From Paraburkholderia phenazinium (GTDB lineage Bacteria; Pseudomonadota; Gammaproteobacteria; Burkholderiales; Burkholderiaceae), in contig NZ_FSRM01000001.1 of assembly GCF_900141745.1 (NCBI RefSeq), forward strand, positions 1,984,001 to 2,048,000: a stretch of 64,000 nt of DNA, given 5' to 3'. This document shows, in pieces, positions 35,539 through 43,370 of this stretch (the first letter of the stretch is position 1; the number at the start of each line of letters is the position of its first letter). The notes under the pieces were generated by a model. That model was given only the letters and a program-made list of their open reading frames with translations, was not told where the DNA came from and searched no databases. Made by a program: the position numbers and the translations under genes.

Positions 35539-35823
35539 ATGCCTGTCATGCACTTTCGCATTCAATGGCCCGATGGCGAGGAAGCGAACTGCTATTCGCC
35601 GTCACAGGTAGTCAGCGACTTTTTTACGCCGGGCCATATGTATCCGCTCGACGATTTCGTCAAGCGCTCGCGCGAGGCGCTCAATATTGCTTCGGAGCGG
35701 GTGCGGCAGAAGTATGGTTTCGCGTGCTCGGCAGCGATGGATCAACTCGCGCAGATCGAACACGACGCGCAGCGCTTTCGCGATCACGCGGACGCCACCG
35801 TGAAAGTCATCGAACTGGTCTGA
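35539..35823 (+). CDS. MSMEG_0570 family nitrogen starvation response protein
   Basis: A 94-residue protein starting [20 protein letters not shown]. It continues [44 protein letters not shown] and ends in a helical tail. This matches the MSMEG_0570/Sll0783-cluster small protein known as a nitrogen starvation response protein. No catalytic motif is apparent, though two Cys are conserved in my recollection. AAAGGAA precedes the ATG at 35539. It lies 24 bp after the glycosyltransferase gene and 25 bp before the flavoprotein gene, inside the Nit1C operon. Confidence 0.85.
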   Translation: MPVMHFRIQWPDGEEANCYSPSQVVSDFFTPGHMYPLDDFVKRSREALNIASERVRQKYGFACSAAMDQLAQIEHDAQRFRDHADATVKVIELV

Positions 35824-35848
35824 ACGTTATTACTTGCAAGGACGCATC

Positions 35849-37150
35849 ATGTCGAACACAGCGCATTCCATGAGCGCGGGTCCACGCGGCAATGGCCATT
35901 ACAGCGTGCTCGTCGTTGGCGGCGGGCAGGCGGGCCTGTCGGTCAGCTATTACCTGAAGCAGGCCGGCGTCGATCACCTCGTGCTCGAAAAGCAGACCGT
36001 CACGCACACCTGGCGCAAGCAACGCTGGGATGCGTTCTGCCTCGTCACGCCGAACTGGCAATGCGCGTTGCCAGGCTACCCGTACCCCGGCGACGATCCG
36101 CATGGCTTCATGAAAAAGGACGAAATCATCGCGTACCTCGATGGCTTCATTGCGATGGTGGATGCACCGCTGCTCGAGCATACCCAGGTCAGCCGCGTGA
36201 AGCGCCAGGAGGATGGCAGCTATGCGGTGGCCACCTCGCAGGGTGATTTCACGGCTGACCACGTCGTGGTGGCTTCAGGCGGCTACCACACGCCGATCGT
36301 GCCACGCATGGCGGAGCGTCTGCCAGCGCAGATCGTGCAGCTGCAGTCGTCTGAGTATCGCAATCCGCAGGCGCTACCAGAAGGTGCGGTGCTGGTGGTA
36401 GGCTCAGGGCAGTCCGGTGCGCAAATTGCGGAGGACCTGCATCTGGCCGGCCGCAAGGTGGTGCTTGCCGTAGGCGAGGCGCCGCGCTGCGCACGCTTTT
36501 ATCGCGGGCGCGATGTGGTGGATTGGCTCGCGGATATGCAGTACTACGATATGCCGGTAGAAAAACATCCGTTGCGCGAAGGGGTGCGCGACAACACCAA
36601 TCACTATGTGACCGGCCGCGACGGTGGACGCGATATCGACTTGCGCCGCTTTGCCGCCGAGGGCATGGAATTATACGGACGGCTAGAAGATCTGCGCGAT
36701 GGACAGTTGCATTTTCAGCCGAATCTCGCGGCCAATCTCGACGATGCGGACGACACGTATAACCGCATCAATGCAAGCATCGACGCTTTCATCGAAAAGA
36801 ATGGTATCAGTGCGCCGCCAGGCGTTCCCTACGAGCCTTTATGGCAGCCTCCGCACGAACGCGCGACGCTCGAACTTGCAGCGAGCGGTATTACATCGAT
36901 CATCTGGTGTATCGGCTTTACGCCCGACTTTAGCTGGATCGATGCGCCGGTGTTCAACGGGCGCGGTTATCCGGCCCATCACCGCGGCGTGACGCCGGTC
37001 GAAGGATTGTATTTCGTCGGCTTGCCGTGGTTGCATACATGGGGCTCGGGCCGCTTCTCGGGAATTGCGCGCGATGCGGAATACGTCGTGCAGGCGCTTC
37101 TTGCAAAAGAGCGTGAGCGGGCCGCGACGTGTGCGTCGATGGCGGCTTGA
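35849..37150 (+). CDS. FAD/NAD(P)-binding oxidoreductase of the Nit1C cluster (MSMEG_0569 family)
   Basis: A 433-residue flavoprotein monooxygenase-like enzyme. The FAD motif is [21 protein letters not shown] near residue 21, the NADPH motif [17 protein letters not shown] near 185, and a conserved [19 protein letters not shown] segment follows the first domain. Layout resembles group B (Baeyer-Villiger/YUCCA-type) monooxygenases, though the FxGxxxHxxxW fingerprint is not visible. The C-terminus has [24 protein letters not shown], typical of the family. It is the last gene of the Nit1C operon; AAGGA precedes its ATG, and a strong terminator follows 18 bp after the stop. Confidence 0.9.
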   Translation: MSNTAHSMSAGPRGNGHYSVLVVGGGQAGLSVSYYLKQAGVDHLVLEKQTVTHTWRKQRWDAFCLVTPNWQCALPGYPYPGDDPHGFMKKDEIIAYLDGFIAMVDAPLLEHTQVSRVKRQEDGSYAVATSQGDFTADHVVVASGGYHTPIVPRMAERLPAQIVQLQSSEYRNPQALPEGAVLVVGSGQSGAQIAEDLHLAGRKVVLAVGEAPRCARFYRGRDVVDWLADMQYYDMPVEKHPLREGVRDNTNHYVTGRDGGRDIDLRRFAAEGMELYGRLEDLRDGQLHFQPNLAANLDDADDTYNRINASIDAFIEKNGISAPPGVPYEPLWQPPHERATLELAASGITSIIWCIGFTPDFSWIDAPVFNGRGYPAHHRGVTPVEGLYFVGLPWLHTWGSGRFSGIARDAEYVVQALLAKERERAATCASMAA

Positions 37151-37168
37151 GAGGCGTGACAAAATAAA

Positions 37169-37207
37169 ACTGCCTGGACTGCGCAGAAGTCTCGCAGTTC
37201 AGGCAGT
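37169..37207. terminator. Bidirectional terminator between Nit1C and phospholipase genes
   Basis: Arms 37169-37183 and 37193-37207 form a 15-bp stem with one G-U pair and a 9-base loop. On the minus strand the stem is followed by a T-rich run (TTTATTTT), on the plus strand by GTTTCG, so it best fits the phospholipase transcript but can serve both converging operons. Confidence 0.75.
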
Positions 37208-37246
37208 GTTTCGACGGTTAGCGATTTAAGCGTCGCTATCCGATGC

Positions 37247-39388
37247 TCAAGCGCCCAATGCCGGATCGCTAAAGCTGCTGTGTCCCGTTTCGACGTGGCC
37301 ACCAAGGCGCCGCGTGAAGGTCGGGTCCGTATCGACGGTCACCGTCAGGTCGTACCAGCCATAAGCGGCGCGCAGGTCGAGATAGATCTCGTCCGTCTTG
37401 CCGCCGGCCACCTTTTGCCGGATCACCATGCTCGGATCGTACGCATTGGTGATAGTGAACTCGCAATGTGCCGTGCCCTGGTTCTCGAGACGCAACTGCA
37501 GATTGCCGTTGGCGACGTCGTAGCCTTCAGCCACTTCCGGATTGGCCACTTCCGATTTGCTCCACCAGTTCGACGCTGCCACGGGCTTGCCGGCGAAGCG
37601 GCGCAGATAGCCGTTCGGGCCGTACACGGTGTAGTCGTAGGTGCCGTTGGCGTTGAGCGGCAACTGGTCGTCAAGGCGCTTGCCCGCTTCGACGGTGTAG
37701 GTCAGCGGTGCCGTGCTGCTGTTGGTCGAATAGACGAGGAACGCTGCGCCGGCCTGTCCGCTGTTCACGAAGCCCAGCGCGATCTTGCCTTGCGATGCGC
37801 CGCTGCGCAGCCGCACGAAGAATTCGTAGGGCAGTGCGCGCGCCGGGCGCACGCCAGGTTCCTGCTTCGGCACGGCCTGCACGAGCGGCGGAACTGGCAC
37901 ATAGTCCGGATGACGCAACTGGTCCGGCGGAGCGTAGCCAGTCGTGCTCGGCAGCGTCGGCGTGGCGTCGTTCGGATTGACGAAGTTGAATGCCGACATC
38001 AGGTCACCGGACACCGCACGGCGCCACGGCGTGATATTCGATTCGCCGAGGTCGTGATTGTGGCCGAAGCGCTTTTCGATAAAGCGGATCACCGACGTGT
38101 GGTCGAACACTTGCGAGCACACATAACCGCCCTTCGACCACGGCGACACCACGATCATCGGCACGCGCGGACCCATGCCGTACGGGCCGTTTACATTTTC
38201 GCCGGCCGGATATTGGCCGTTGCCCAGATAGATCTCGTTGGTGTTGGCGACAGTCGACAGGCCGTTGGCGCTCGAAGCCGGTGCGAACGGGGGCGGCACG
38301 TGATCGAAGAAACCGTCGTTCTCGTCGTAGTTGATGAGCAGCACCGTTTTGCTCCACACCTCCGGGTTGGAGGTCAGAACCTGCAGCACCTGATCGACGT
38401 ACCATGCGCCGTAGTTCGCGGGCCAGTTCGGATGCTCGGAATACGCTTCCGGAGCGACGATCCACGAGACTTGCGGCAGCGTATTGTTGGTCACATCCTG
38501 CTTGAGGATATCGAAGTAAGTGCCGCCGTTTGCCACGTTGGTGCCGGTGCGCGCCTTGTCGTACAGCGGATTGCCCGGCGTCGCGTTGCGATACTGGTTG
38601 AAGTAGAGCAGCGAGTTGTCGCCGTAGTTGCCGATATACGCATCGGAGCCCCAGCCCCACGAACCGGCCGCGTTCAGGCCGGTGCCGATGTCCTGATAGA
38701 TCTTCCACGAAATACCGGCGTTTTGCAGCACTTCCGGATACGTCGACCAGCCGTAGCCGAGCTCGGAGTTGTCGATCACCGGGCCGCCGCCGCTGCCGTC
38801 GTTACCCACCCAGCCGGTCCACATGTAGTAGCGGTTCGGGTCGGTCGGTCCCAGCAGCGAGCAGTGATACGCGTCGCAAATCGTGAATGCGTCGGCCAGC
38901 GCGTAATGGAACGGAATGTCGTCGCGCGTCATGTACGCCATCGTCGTGGTGCCCTTCGCAGGCACCCACTGGTTGTACAGGCCACCGTTCCATGCCGTGT
39001 GCGTGGTGTCCCAGTCGTGCGCCAGATCCTGCAGGAACTGCAGGCCGAGATTCGGCGCGCTCGGACGGAACGGCAGCACGTAGCCCGCGTCAGCGGTAAT
39101 GCCTTCGGTGAGCGGTTGGTACCACACCGGGTTGCCGGTGGGCAGCGTGATGGCGCGCGTGTCGCCAAAGCCGCGCACGCCGCGCAGCGTGCCGAAGTAG
39201 TGGTCGAATGCGCGGTTTTCCTGCATCAGGATGATGATGTGCTCGACGTCCTGGATATTGCCTTTGGCGTTGTTGGCGGGAATCGCGAGTGCGTTGCGAA
39301 TGCCGAGGGGCAGCATGCTCAACGCGGTTGCAGAACCCGCAGCCGAGGCGGCTGCGCGCAGAAAATCACGGCGATTTTTTGATGTCAT
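37247..39388 (-). CDS. plcN: Phospholipase C, phosphocholine-specific type
   Basis: 713 residues, secreted by the Tat route: the signal starts SKNRRDFLRAAASAAG. The catalytic domain of the phosphoesterase (AcpA/PLC) family shows IILMQENRAFDHYFGTLRGV, LGPTDPNRYYMWTG, the metal-site segment NYDENDGFFDHVPPP, and MGPRVPMIVVSPWSKGGYV followed by FDHTSVIRFIEKRFG. Two C-terminal DUF756 repeats follow (from about residues 530 and 625). These enzymes cleave phosphatidylcholine and sphingomyelin; whether this one is haemolytic cannot be read from sequence. It lies 79 bp after a small lipoprotein gene, and a Pho-box-like site lies upstream of that, consistent with use as a phosphate-scavenging enzyme. 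Confidence 0.88.
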   Translation of the reverse strand: MTSKNRRDFLRAAASAAGSATALSMLPLGIRNALAIPANNAKGNIQDVEHIIILMQENRAFDHYFGTLRGVRGFGDTRAITLPTGNPVWYQPLTEGITADAGYVLPFRPSAPNLGLQFLQDLAHDWDTTHTAWNGGLYNQWVPAKGTTTMAYMTRDDIPFHYALADAFTICDAYHCSLLGPTDPNRYYMWTGWVGNDGSGGGPVIDNSELGYGWSTYPEVLQNAGISWKIYQDIGTGLNAAGSWGWGSDAYIGNYGDNSLLYFNQYRNATPGNPLYDKARTGTNVANGGTYFDILKQDVTNNTLPQVSWIVAPEAYSEHPNWPANYGAWYVDQVLQVLTSNPEVWSKTVLLINYDENDGFFDHVPPPFAPASSANGLSTVANTNEIYLGNGQYPAGENVNGPYGMGPRVPMIVVSPWSKGGYVCSQVFDHTSVIRFIEKRFGHNHDLGESNITPWRRAVSGDLMSAFNFVNPNDATPTLPSTTGYAPPDQLRHPDYVPVPPLVQAVPKQEPGVRPARALPYEFFVRLRSGASQGKIALGFVNSGQAGAAFLVYSTNSSTAPLTYTVEAGKRLDDQLPLNANGTYDYTVYGPNGYLRRFAGKPVAASNWWSKSEVANPEVAEGYDVANGNLQLRLENQGTAHCEFTITNAYDPSMVIRQKVAGGKTDEIYLDLRAAYGWYDLTVTVDTDPTFTRRLGGHVETGHSSFSDPALGA

Positions 39389-39467
39389 GTTGGGCTTCGA
39401 TCTTCAGGGAAGGAATATGCGCGACGGTGAGCAAACGGGTAGAACCGGCGCGGGGAGTCGGACGACC

Positions 39468-39851
39468 TCAATCAACGGTGTGAATCACGGGTGTTACAAG
39501 ACTGTCGGACGCCGCGGCTCCGACCTGGGCGGCGGTCGGCGGCGGTGTCTGGAAGGCGTTGGGCGGCAGCCCGGCTGCTGCCGCCGGCGCCGCCTGGGTG
39601 GCAACGTTTTGCGGCATCGCGTAGGGCGCGGGCGGCGCGGAGTTGACCTGATCTGAGGTCGTCGTTGCCGTTTCAGGTGCCTTGTCGTCGTCGTTGCTGC
39701 ATGCGCTCAAAGTGACGCTTACGCAGGCACACAACGACGCCGCCAATGCCGCTCTTCCGAACGTGTGCAGCCGCGCGCGTGGTGCTGCCGCCAAACGTTT
39801 ACCCGGGGGTTGGGATTCGAAAAGCTCGCTTCGCTCAGACCTGGAAGACAT
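39468..39851 (-). CDS. Small lipoprotein upstream of phospholipase C
   Basis: A 127-residue protein with a basic N-terminus and hydrophobic stretch ALAASLCACVSVTLSAC; the lipobox LSAC puts the lipidated Cys near residue 52. The mature part (about 76 residues) is Ala/Pro/Thr-rich and looks disordered. I do not recognise a family. I used the ATG at 39851 with AAAGG upstream; a start at 39911 is possible. Its place just before the phospholipase gene suggests co-expression, and some phospholipases C have small dedicated partner proteins (PlcR with PlcH), but no similarity to those is visible. Confidence 0.6.
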   Translation of the reverse strand: MSSRSERSELFESQPPGKRLAAAPRARLHTFGRAALAASLCACVSVTLSACSNDDDKAPETATTTSDQVNSAPPAPYAMPQNVATQAAPAAAAGLPPNAFQTPPPTAAQVGAAASDSLVTPVIHTVD

Positions 39852-39934
39852 GGGAGGCCTTTGACGGTATTGGGGGGACATTGGCCAAGGTGACGCACCC
39901 CGGCTCAGCACCGTCGAAGGATAACTACTTACCT

Positions 39935-39952
39935 GTGTAAGATTTATGAACG
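39935..39952 (-). promoter_or_regulatory. Pho-box-like site upstream of the lipoprotein-phospholipase operon
   Basis: Read on the minus strand, CGTTCATAAATCTTACAC matches 14 of 18 positions of the two-repeat PhoB site CTGTCATAAATCTGTCAC. It lies 84 bp upstream of the lipoprotein start in an AT-rich stretch, and TAGTTAT about 10 bp downstream could be the -10 element, the arrangement typical of PhoB-activated promoters. Confidence 0.55.
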
Positions 39953-39988
39953 TTGGGGAAGAAGTTGTAATTGTGTATGTTTGCGCAA

Positions 39989-40843
39989 TTAACCACTTTG
40001 CGTGGTCGCGACAGACCTGACAAACGCGACGATCGCCGCGTTGAGCGCGTCAGGCGTGTCGCGATGCGGCGAGTGTCCGCAGGCATCGAGCTTGAGGAGA
40101 TGTGCCTGAGGTACGCACGTGGCGATCGTATCGAGGTGCGCCATCGTGCCGTAGTGATCGTCGTGCCCCTGTGCTGCAAGCAACGGGCAGCGGATCGCGC
40201 GTAATTCCTCGGCAATGCTCCACGTTCTGTAAGCTGGACTCAACCAGATGTCGCTCCAGCCGTAGAACGCCGAATCGACATCGGCGTGAAAGCGACTGAG
40301 CTTCTCGCGCAGGCCGGCGTGCTCGTAGGCCGCTTTGGTCTCGGCGATTCCTTGCAGCGAAATATCTTCCGCGAACACATGCGGCGCGATAGAGATAGCG
40401 CCTGCCAGCAGGCGCGGAAACGAAGCGGCGTATAGCAGCGCGATCGAAGCGCCGTCGCTATGGCCGATCACCCACATGCGTGCGCGTTCTTCGGGCCCGA
40501 TACGCAATGCTTCCAGCAACGCCGGCAAAACGTCGCGTGCCTGAATGCTCAGATAATCGACCGGCCAGACGGTATCGCGTGGTCGCGGCGTCGAGTGGCC
40601 ATAGCCGGGACGCGAATAGACGAGACCACGCATGCCGAGCTGGTCGCAGAGCTGTTGCGGCCAGCCGCGCCACATGGCAATCGAGCCGAGTCCTTCATGT
40701 AGAAACAACGCGATCGGCGCCGCGCGCAATTCGGCATTGATCCACTGGTATTCGATTCGCAGCGCCTCGCGTGCGGAGGTGGCCGGCAAGATGGCGAATT
40801 CGCTTGCGGTTGCTGTGCCGTCCGTTGCGGCCTGGATTTGCAT
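39989..40843 (-). CDS. Alpha/beta hydrolase next to the RutR-like regulator
   Basis: A 284-residue alpha/beta hydrolase. Landmarks are IALFLHEGLGSIAMWRGWPQQL, the nucleophile Ser in VIGHSDGASIALLYAASFP near residue 135, Asp in AAQGHDDHYGTMAHL near 232 and His in LDACGHSPHRDTPDAL near 258. The substrate is unknown. It follows the TetR gene by 14 bp on the same strand, so the pair is probably one transcript. The neighbourhood suggests a role near pyrimidine degradation; RutD, an aminoacrylate hydrolase of the same fold, serves a different uracil pathway, and I see no specific evidence that this is RutD. Confidence 0.8.
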   Translation of the reverse strand: MQIQAATDGTATASEFAILPATSAREALRIEYQWINAELRAAPIALFLHEGLGSIAMWRGWPQQLCDQLGMRGLVYSRPGYGHSTPRPRDTVWPVDYLSIQARDVLPALLEALRIGPEERARMWVIGHSDGASIALLYAASFPRLLAGAISIAPHVFAEDISLQGIAETKAAYEHAGLREKLSRFHADVDSAFYGWSDIWLSPAYRTWSIAEELRAIRCPLLAAQGHDDHYGTMAHLDTIATCVPQAHLLKLDACGHSPHRDTPDALNAAIVAFVRSVATTQSG

Positions 40844-40857
40844 GCGTGACAACGTCG

Positions 40858-41559
40858 TTACAGTTGAGTCCGGTTCGCAACAGGCGATACCGCACCGCAT
40901 GCACGAATCACCAGTTGCACCACTTCCTCGGTGGAGGCTTCGAACGCCTTCTGCGTCAGCGCACGTTTGCCGCCGAGTGCCAGAATCTGCGCGTCGAAGT
41001 CGGCGTAGTGCTGAGTGGTCGCCCAGATCATGTACATGAGGGTTTGCGCGCTCACGGGTGCGAGCAGACCGCGTGCGATCCAGTCGTCGATCACTTTCAC
41101 GCGGCTCTCGAGCCAGGGCTTCACACGTTGCGTGAGAATATCCTGCATATGCTCCGCACCGTGGATGATTTCGTTGGCCCACACTTTCGAGCCCAGTGGC
41201 CGCCGCCGCGACAACTCCATCTTCACCCGCACGTAGCCGCTGATCGCTTCGACTGGATCGTCGCTGCCCTCGAACGTATCCGCGGCACGATGCCAGTCTT
41301 CGAACAGATCTTCGAGCACCCTGCGATACAACGCCAGCTTCGTAGGGAAGTAGTAATGCAGGTTAGCTTTCGGTAAGCCCGCACGTTCTGCAATCATCGC
41401 CGTGCTGGCGCCTTCCAGTCCCCGCTCGGCGAATACCGCTTCCGCACAGGCCAGCAGATGGGCCTCGTTCGATTCGCGGATGTGCGCCTTGCGCCGCCGC
41501 AAAGGTGTGGGGGTGTCGTCGTTTCCCGCGATGTCGGCTGCCACTTCGTCGTGTCTCAT
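40858..41559 (-). CDS. TetR-family regulator, RutR-like
   Basis: A 233-residue TetR regulator. The helix-turn-helix is ASTAMIAERAGLPKANLHYYFPTKLALYRRVLEDLF near residues 50-85, and the ligand domain has KMELSRRRPLGSKVWANEIIHGA and LMYMIWATTQHYADFDAQI, which follow E. coli RutR closely. RutR binds uracil and thymine and controls pyrimidine use. It is divergent from the pyrimidine-degradation genes, which supports the same job here. The 371-bp shared region holds a 16-bp perfect palindrome and other dyads as candidate operators. Confidence 0.85.
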   Translation of the reverse strand: MRHDEVAADIAGNDDTPTPLRRRKAHIRESNEAHLLACAEAVFAERGLEGASTAMIAERAGLPKANLHYYFPTKLALYRRVLEDLFEDWHRAADTFEGSDDPVEAISGYVRVKMELSRRRPLGSKVWANEIIHGAEHMQDILTQRVKPWLESRVKVIDDWIARGLLAPVSAQTLMYMIWATTQHYADFDAQILALGGKRALTQKAFEASTEEVVQLVIRACGAVSPVANRTQL

Positions 41560-41645
41560 TGTTGGCCTCGCGCGGCTCGTATGCCGCGTCGCGCTTCATT
41601 CTAGTCGTTCGCAAGATTTTGGACACGCTCATTCGCTGCGCGCCA

Positions 41646-41661
41646 ATGCAGCATGCTGCAT
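41646..41661. promoter_or_regulatory. Perfect 16-bp palindrome, candidate RutR-like operator
   Basis: ATGCAGCATGCTGCAT is fully self-complementary and lies 5 bp upstream of the sigma-54-like promoter at 41667, between the TetR gene and the amidohydrolase gene. Size and symmetry suit a TetR-family dimer. It does not resemble the E. coli RutR consensus (TTGACC and GGTCAA halves). Confidence 0.55.
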
Positions 41662-41666
41662 CGCAA

Positions 41667-41682
41667 TGGCACGCTTTTCGCT
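41667..41682 (+). promoter_or_regulatory. Sigma-54-like promoter upstream of the pyrimidine-degradation operon
   Basis: TGGCACGCTTTTCGCT has a perfect -24 block (TGGCACG), correct 10-base spacing, and a -12 block TCGC with one mismatch to TTGC. Predicted start near 41693, about 240 bp before the ATG of the amidohydrolase gene. Confidence 0.5.
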
Positions 41683-41734
41683 CTATATGCCCACGTACGA
41701 AAAGCATTGATTTGGCGGCGTTAATCGTCTACAA

Positions 41735-41787
41735 CCTGTCCAATCGGACAGGATTGGATGAGCGGGCGATACCCCAGGGTTAGCCCT
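41735..41787. promoter_or_regulatory. Two further dyads in the long leader of the amidohydrolase gene
   Basis: CCTGTCC (41735-41741) and GGACAGG (41746-41752) form a perfect 7-bp inverted repeat. AGGGTTAGCCCT (41776-41787) is an 11-of-12 palindrome and a near copy of the site at 2412-2423. Both lie downstream of the sigma-54-like site, where repressors could act. Confidence 0.4.
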
Positions 41788-41930
41788 TTGCCGGGTGCGG
41801 GTGAGAAGGCGATCCACGTGCACCGCAGCCGTGCGAAAACGCCCTAAAATCAGCCGTAAATGCACCAGTTTTATTTGGCGCGATGTGTGATCGCAGCAGA
41901 AAGGTCGGTTCATCGAAAGGAGCGAGACGA

Positions 41931-43211
41931 ATGAACGCGGTATCCGAGGCGTTAAAGCATGCTGAACCCGATACGTCGATCAAGGTCGACGGCAAGCGTC
42001 TGTGGGACAGCCTGATGACGATGGCGAAAATCGGCGGGACACCTAAAGGCGGCGTCTGCCGCCTGGCGCTAACCGATCTCGACAAGCAGGGGCGTGACCT
42101 GATCGTAAGCTGGGCCAAAGAGGCGGGCTGCACGGTCACGGTGGATCAGATGGGCAATGTCTTCATGCGGCGTGCCGGGCGCAACCCGAACGCGCTGCCG
42201 GTCATGACCGGCTCGCATGCGGATTCGCAACCCACCGGCGGGCGTTTCGACGGCATCTATGGTGTGCTGGGCGGACTTGAAGTGATTCGCAGTCTGAACG
42301 ATCACAGCATTGAAACCGAACATCCGATCGAAGTGGTGATCTGGACCAATGAGGAAGGCTCGCGCTTCGCTCCGGCGATGGTCGCTTCTGGTGTGTTTGC
42401 CGGCGTGTTTACGCTCGAATACGGCTTGTCGCGCAAGGACGTGGATGGCAAGACGATCGGCGAGGAACTCAAGCGCATCGGCTATGCAGGCGATGTGCCG
42501 TGCGGCGGCCGGCCCTTGCATGCGGCGTTCGAACTCCATATCGAACAAGGGCCGATTCTCGAAGCGGAACATAAGACGATCGGCGTCGTGACCGATGCGC
42601 AAGGGCAGCGCTGGTACGAAATCACGCTGACCGGCCAGGAAGCGCACGCGGGCCCGACGCCAATGCCGCGCCGTCGCGACGCGTTGCTCGGCGCAGCACG
42701 GGTAGTCGATCTCGTCAATCGCATCGGGCTCGACAACGCGCCGTTCGGTTGTGCGACCGTCGGCATGATGCAGGTGCACCCGAACTCGCGCAATGTGATT
42801 CCGGGCCGCGTGTTTTTCACCGTGGACTTTCGTCATCCTGACGATGCCGTGCTGGCGAAGATGGATGCCGCGCTACGCGAAGGCGTCGAAAAGATCGCGA
42901 GTGGCATTGGCCTCGAAACCGAGCTCGAGCAGATTTTCTATTACAAGCCCGTCGCTTTCGACGCGGCCTGCGTGAAGTCGGTGCGCGCCGCCGCGCAGCG
43001 CTTCGGCTATCCGCATCGCGACATGGTGTCCGGTGCGGGACACGACGCCTGTTATCTGTCGCAGGTCGCGCCGACCTCCATGGTGTTTGTGCCATGCGTC
43101 GACGGTATCAGTCACAACGAGATCGAGGACGCCACGCTCGAATGGATCGAAGCAGGCGCCAATGTGCTGCTGCACGCCATGCTGGAGCGTGCCTGCGAAC
43201 CGGCTTCATGA
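41931..43211 (+). CDS. Zn-dependent amidohydrolase, probable N-carbamoyl-beta-alanine amidase
   Basis: A 426-residue M20-type hydrolase of the allantoate amidohydrolase / beta-ureidopropionase group. Metal-site landmarks are TGSHADSQPTGGRFDGIYGVLGG (His, Asp), WTNEEGSRFAPAM (Glu, Glu), FELHIEQGPILE (His) and the C-terminal SHNEIEDATLEW (His). The GQEAHAGPTPMPRRRDAL segment is the dimerisation region. Next to PreT, PreA and dihydropyrimidinase it most likely performs the last step: N-carbamoyl-beta-alanine to beta-alanine, CO2 and ammonia. AAAGGAG precedes the ATG at 41931. It leads the operon on the plus strand. Confidence 0.88.
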   Translation: MNAVSEALKHAEPDTSIKVDGKRLWDSLMTMAKIGGTPKGGVCRLALTDLDKQGRDLIVSWAKEAGCTVTVDQMGNVFMRRAGRNPNALPVMTGSHADSQPTGGRFDGIYGVLGGLEVIRSLNDHSIETEHPIEVVIWTNEEGSRFAPAMVASGVFAGVFTLEYGLSRKDVDGKTIGEELKRIGYAGDVPCGGRPLHAAFELHIEQGPILEAEHKTIGVVTDAQGQRWYEITLTGQEAHAGPTPMPRRRDALLGAARVVDLVNRIGLDNAPFGCATVGMMQVHPNSRNVIPGRVFFTVDFRHPDDAVLAKMDAALREGVEKIASGIGLETELEQIFYYKPVAFDAACVKSVRAAAQRFGYPHRDMVSGAGHDACYLSQVAPTSMVFVPCVDGISHNEIEDATLEWIEAGANVLLHAMLERACEPAS

Positions 43212-43370
43212 GCTTGGAAGGATGAAGGGGGCGCCGCGCTGCGTATTTCAACCGGGCGTTGGCGCCTTTAGAAAGGCCTGACCGCATCACCCATAAAACA
43301 AGCCGTCCCGACTGCGCTCGCGTGCAGCCGGCGGGTACGGCTACGTCCTCACATTCAAGAAGGAACGTGT

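Noticed and set aside
37280..39382. Long open frame on the plus strand opposite the phospholipase C gene
   Set aside because: It is the antisense shadow of a well-supported gene in GC-rich DNA; its translation has no recognisable domain and is very rich in Arg, His and Val.
39989..40843. RutD (aminoacrylate hydrolase) identity for the hydrolase beside the RutR-like gene
   Set aside because: The window encodes the reductive PreTA pathway, not the Rut pathway, and the protein shows only general alpha/beta hydrolase features.
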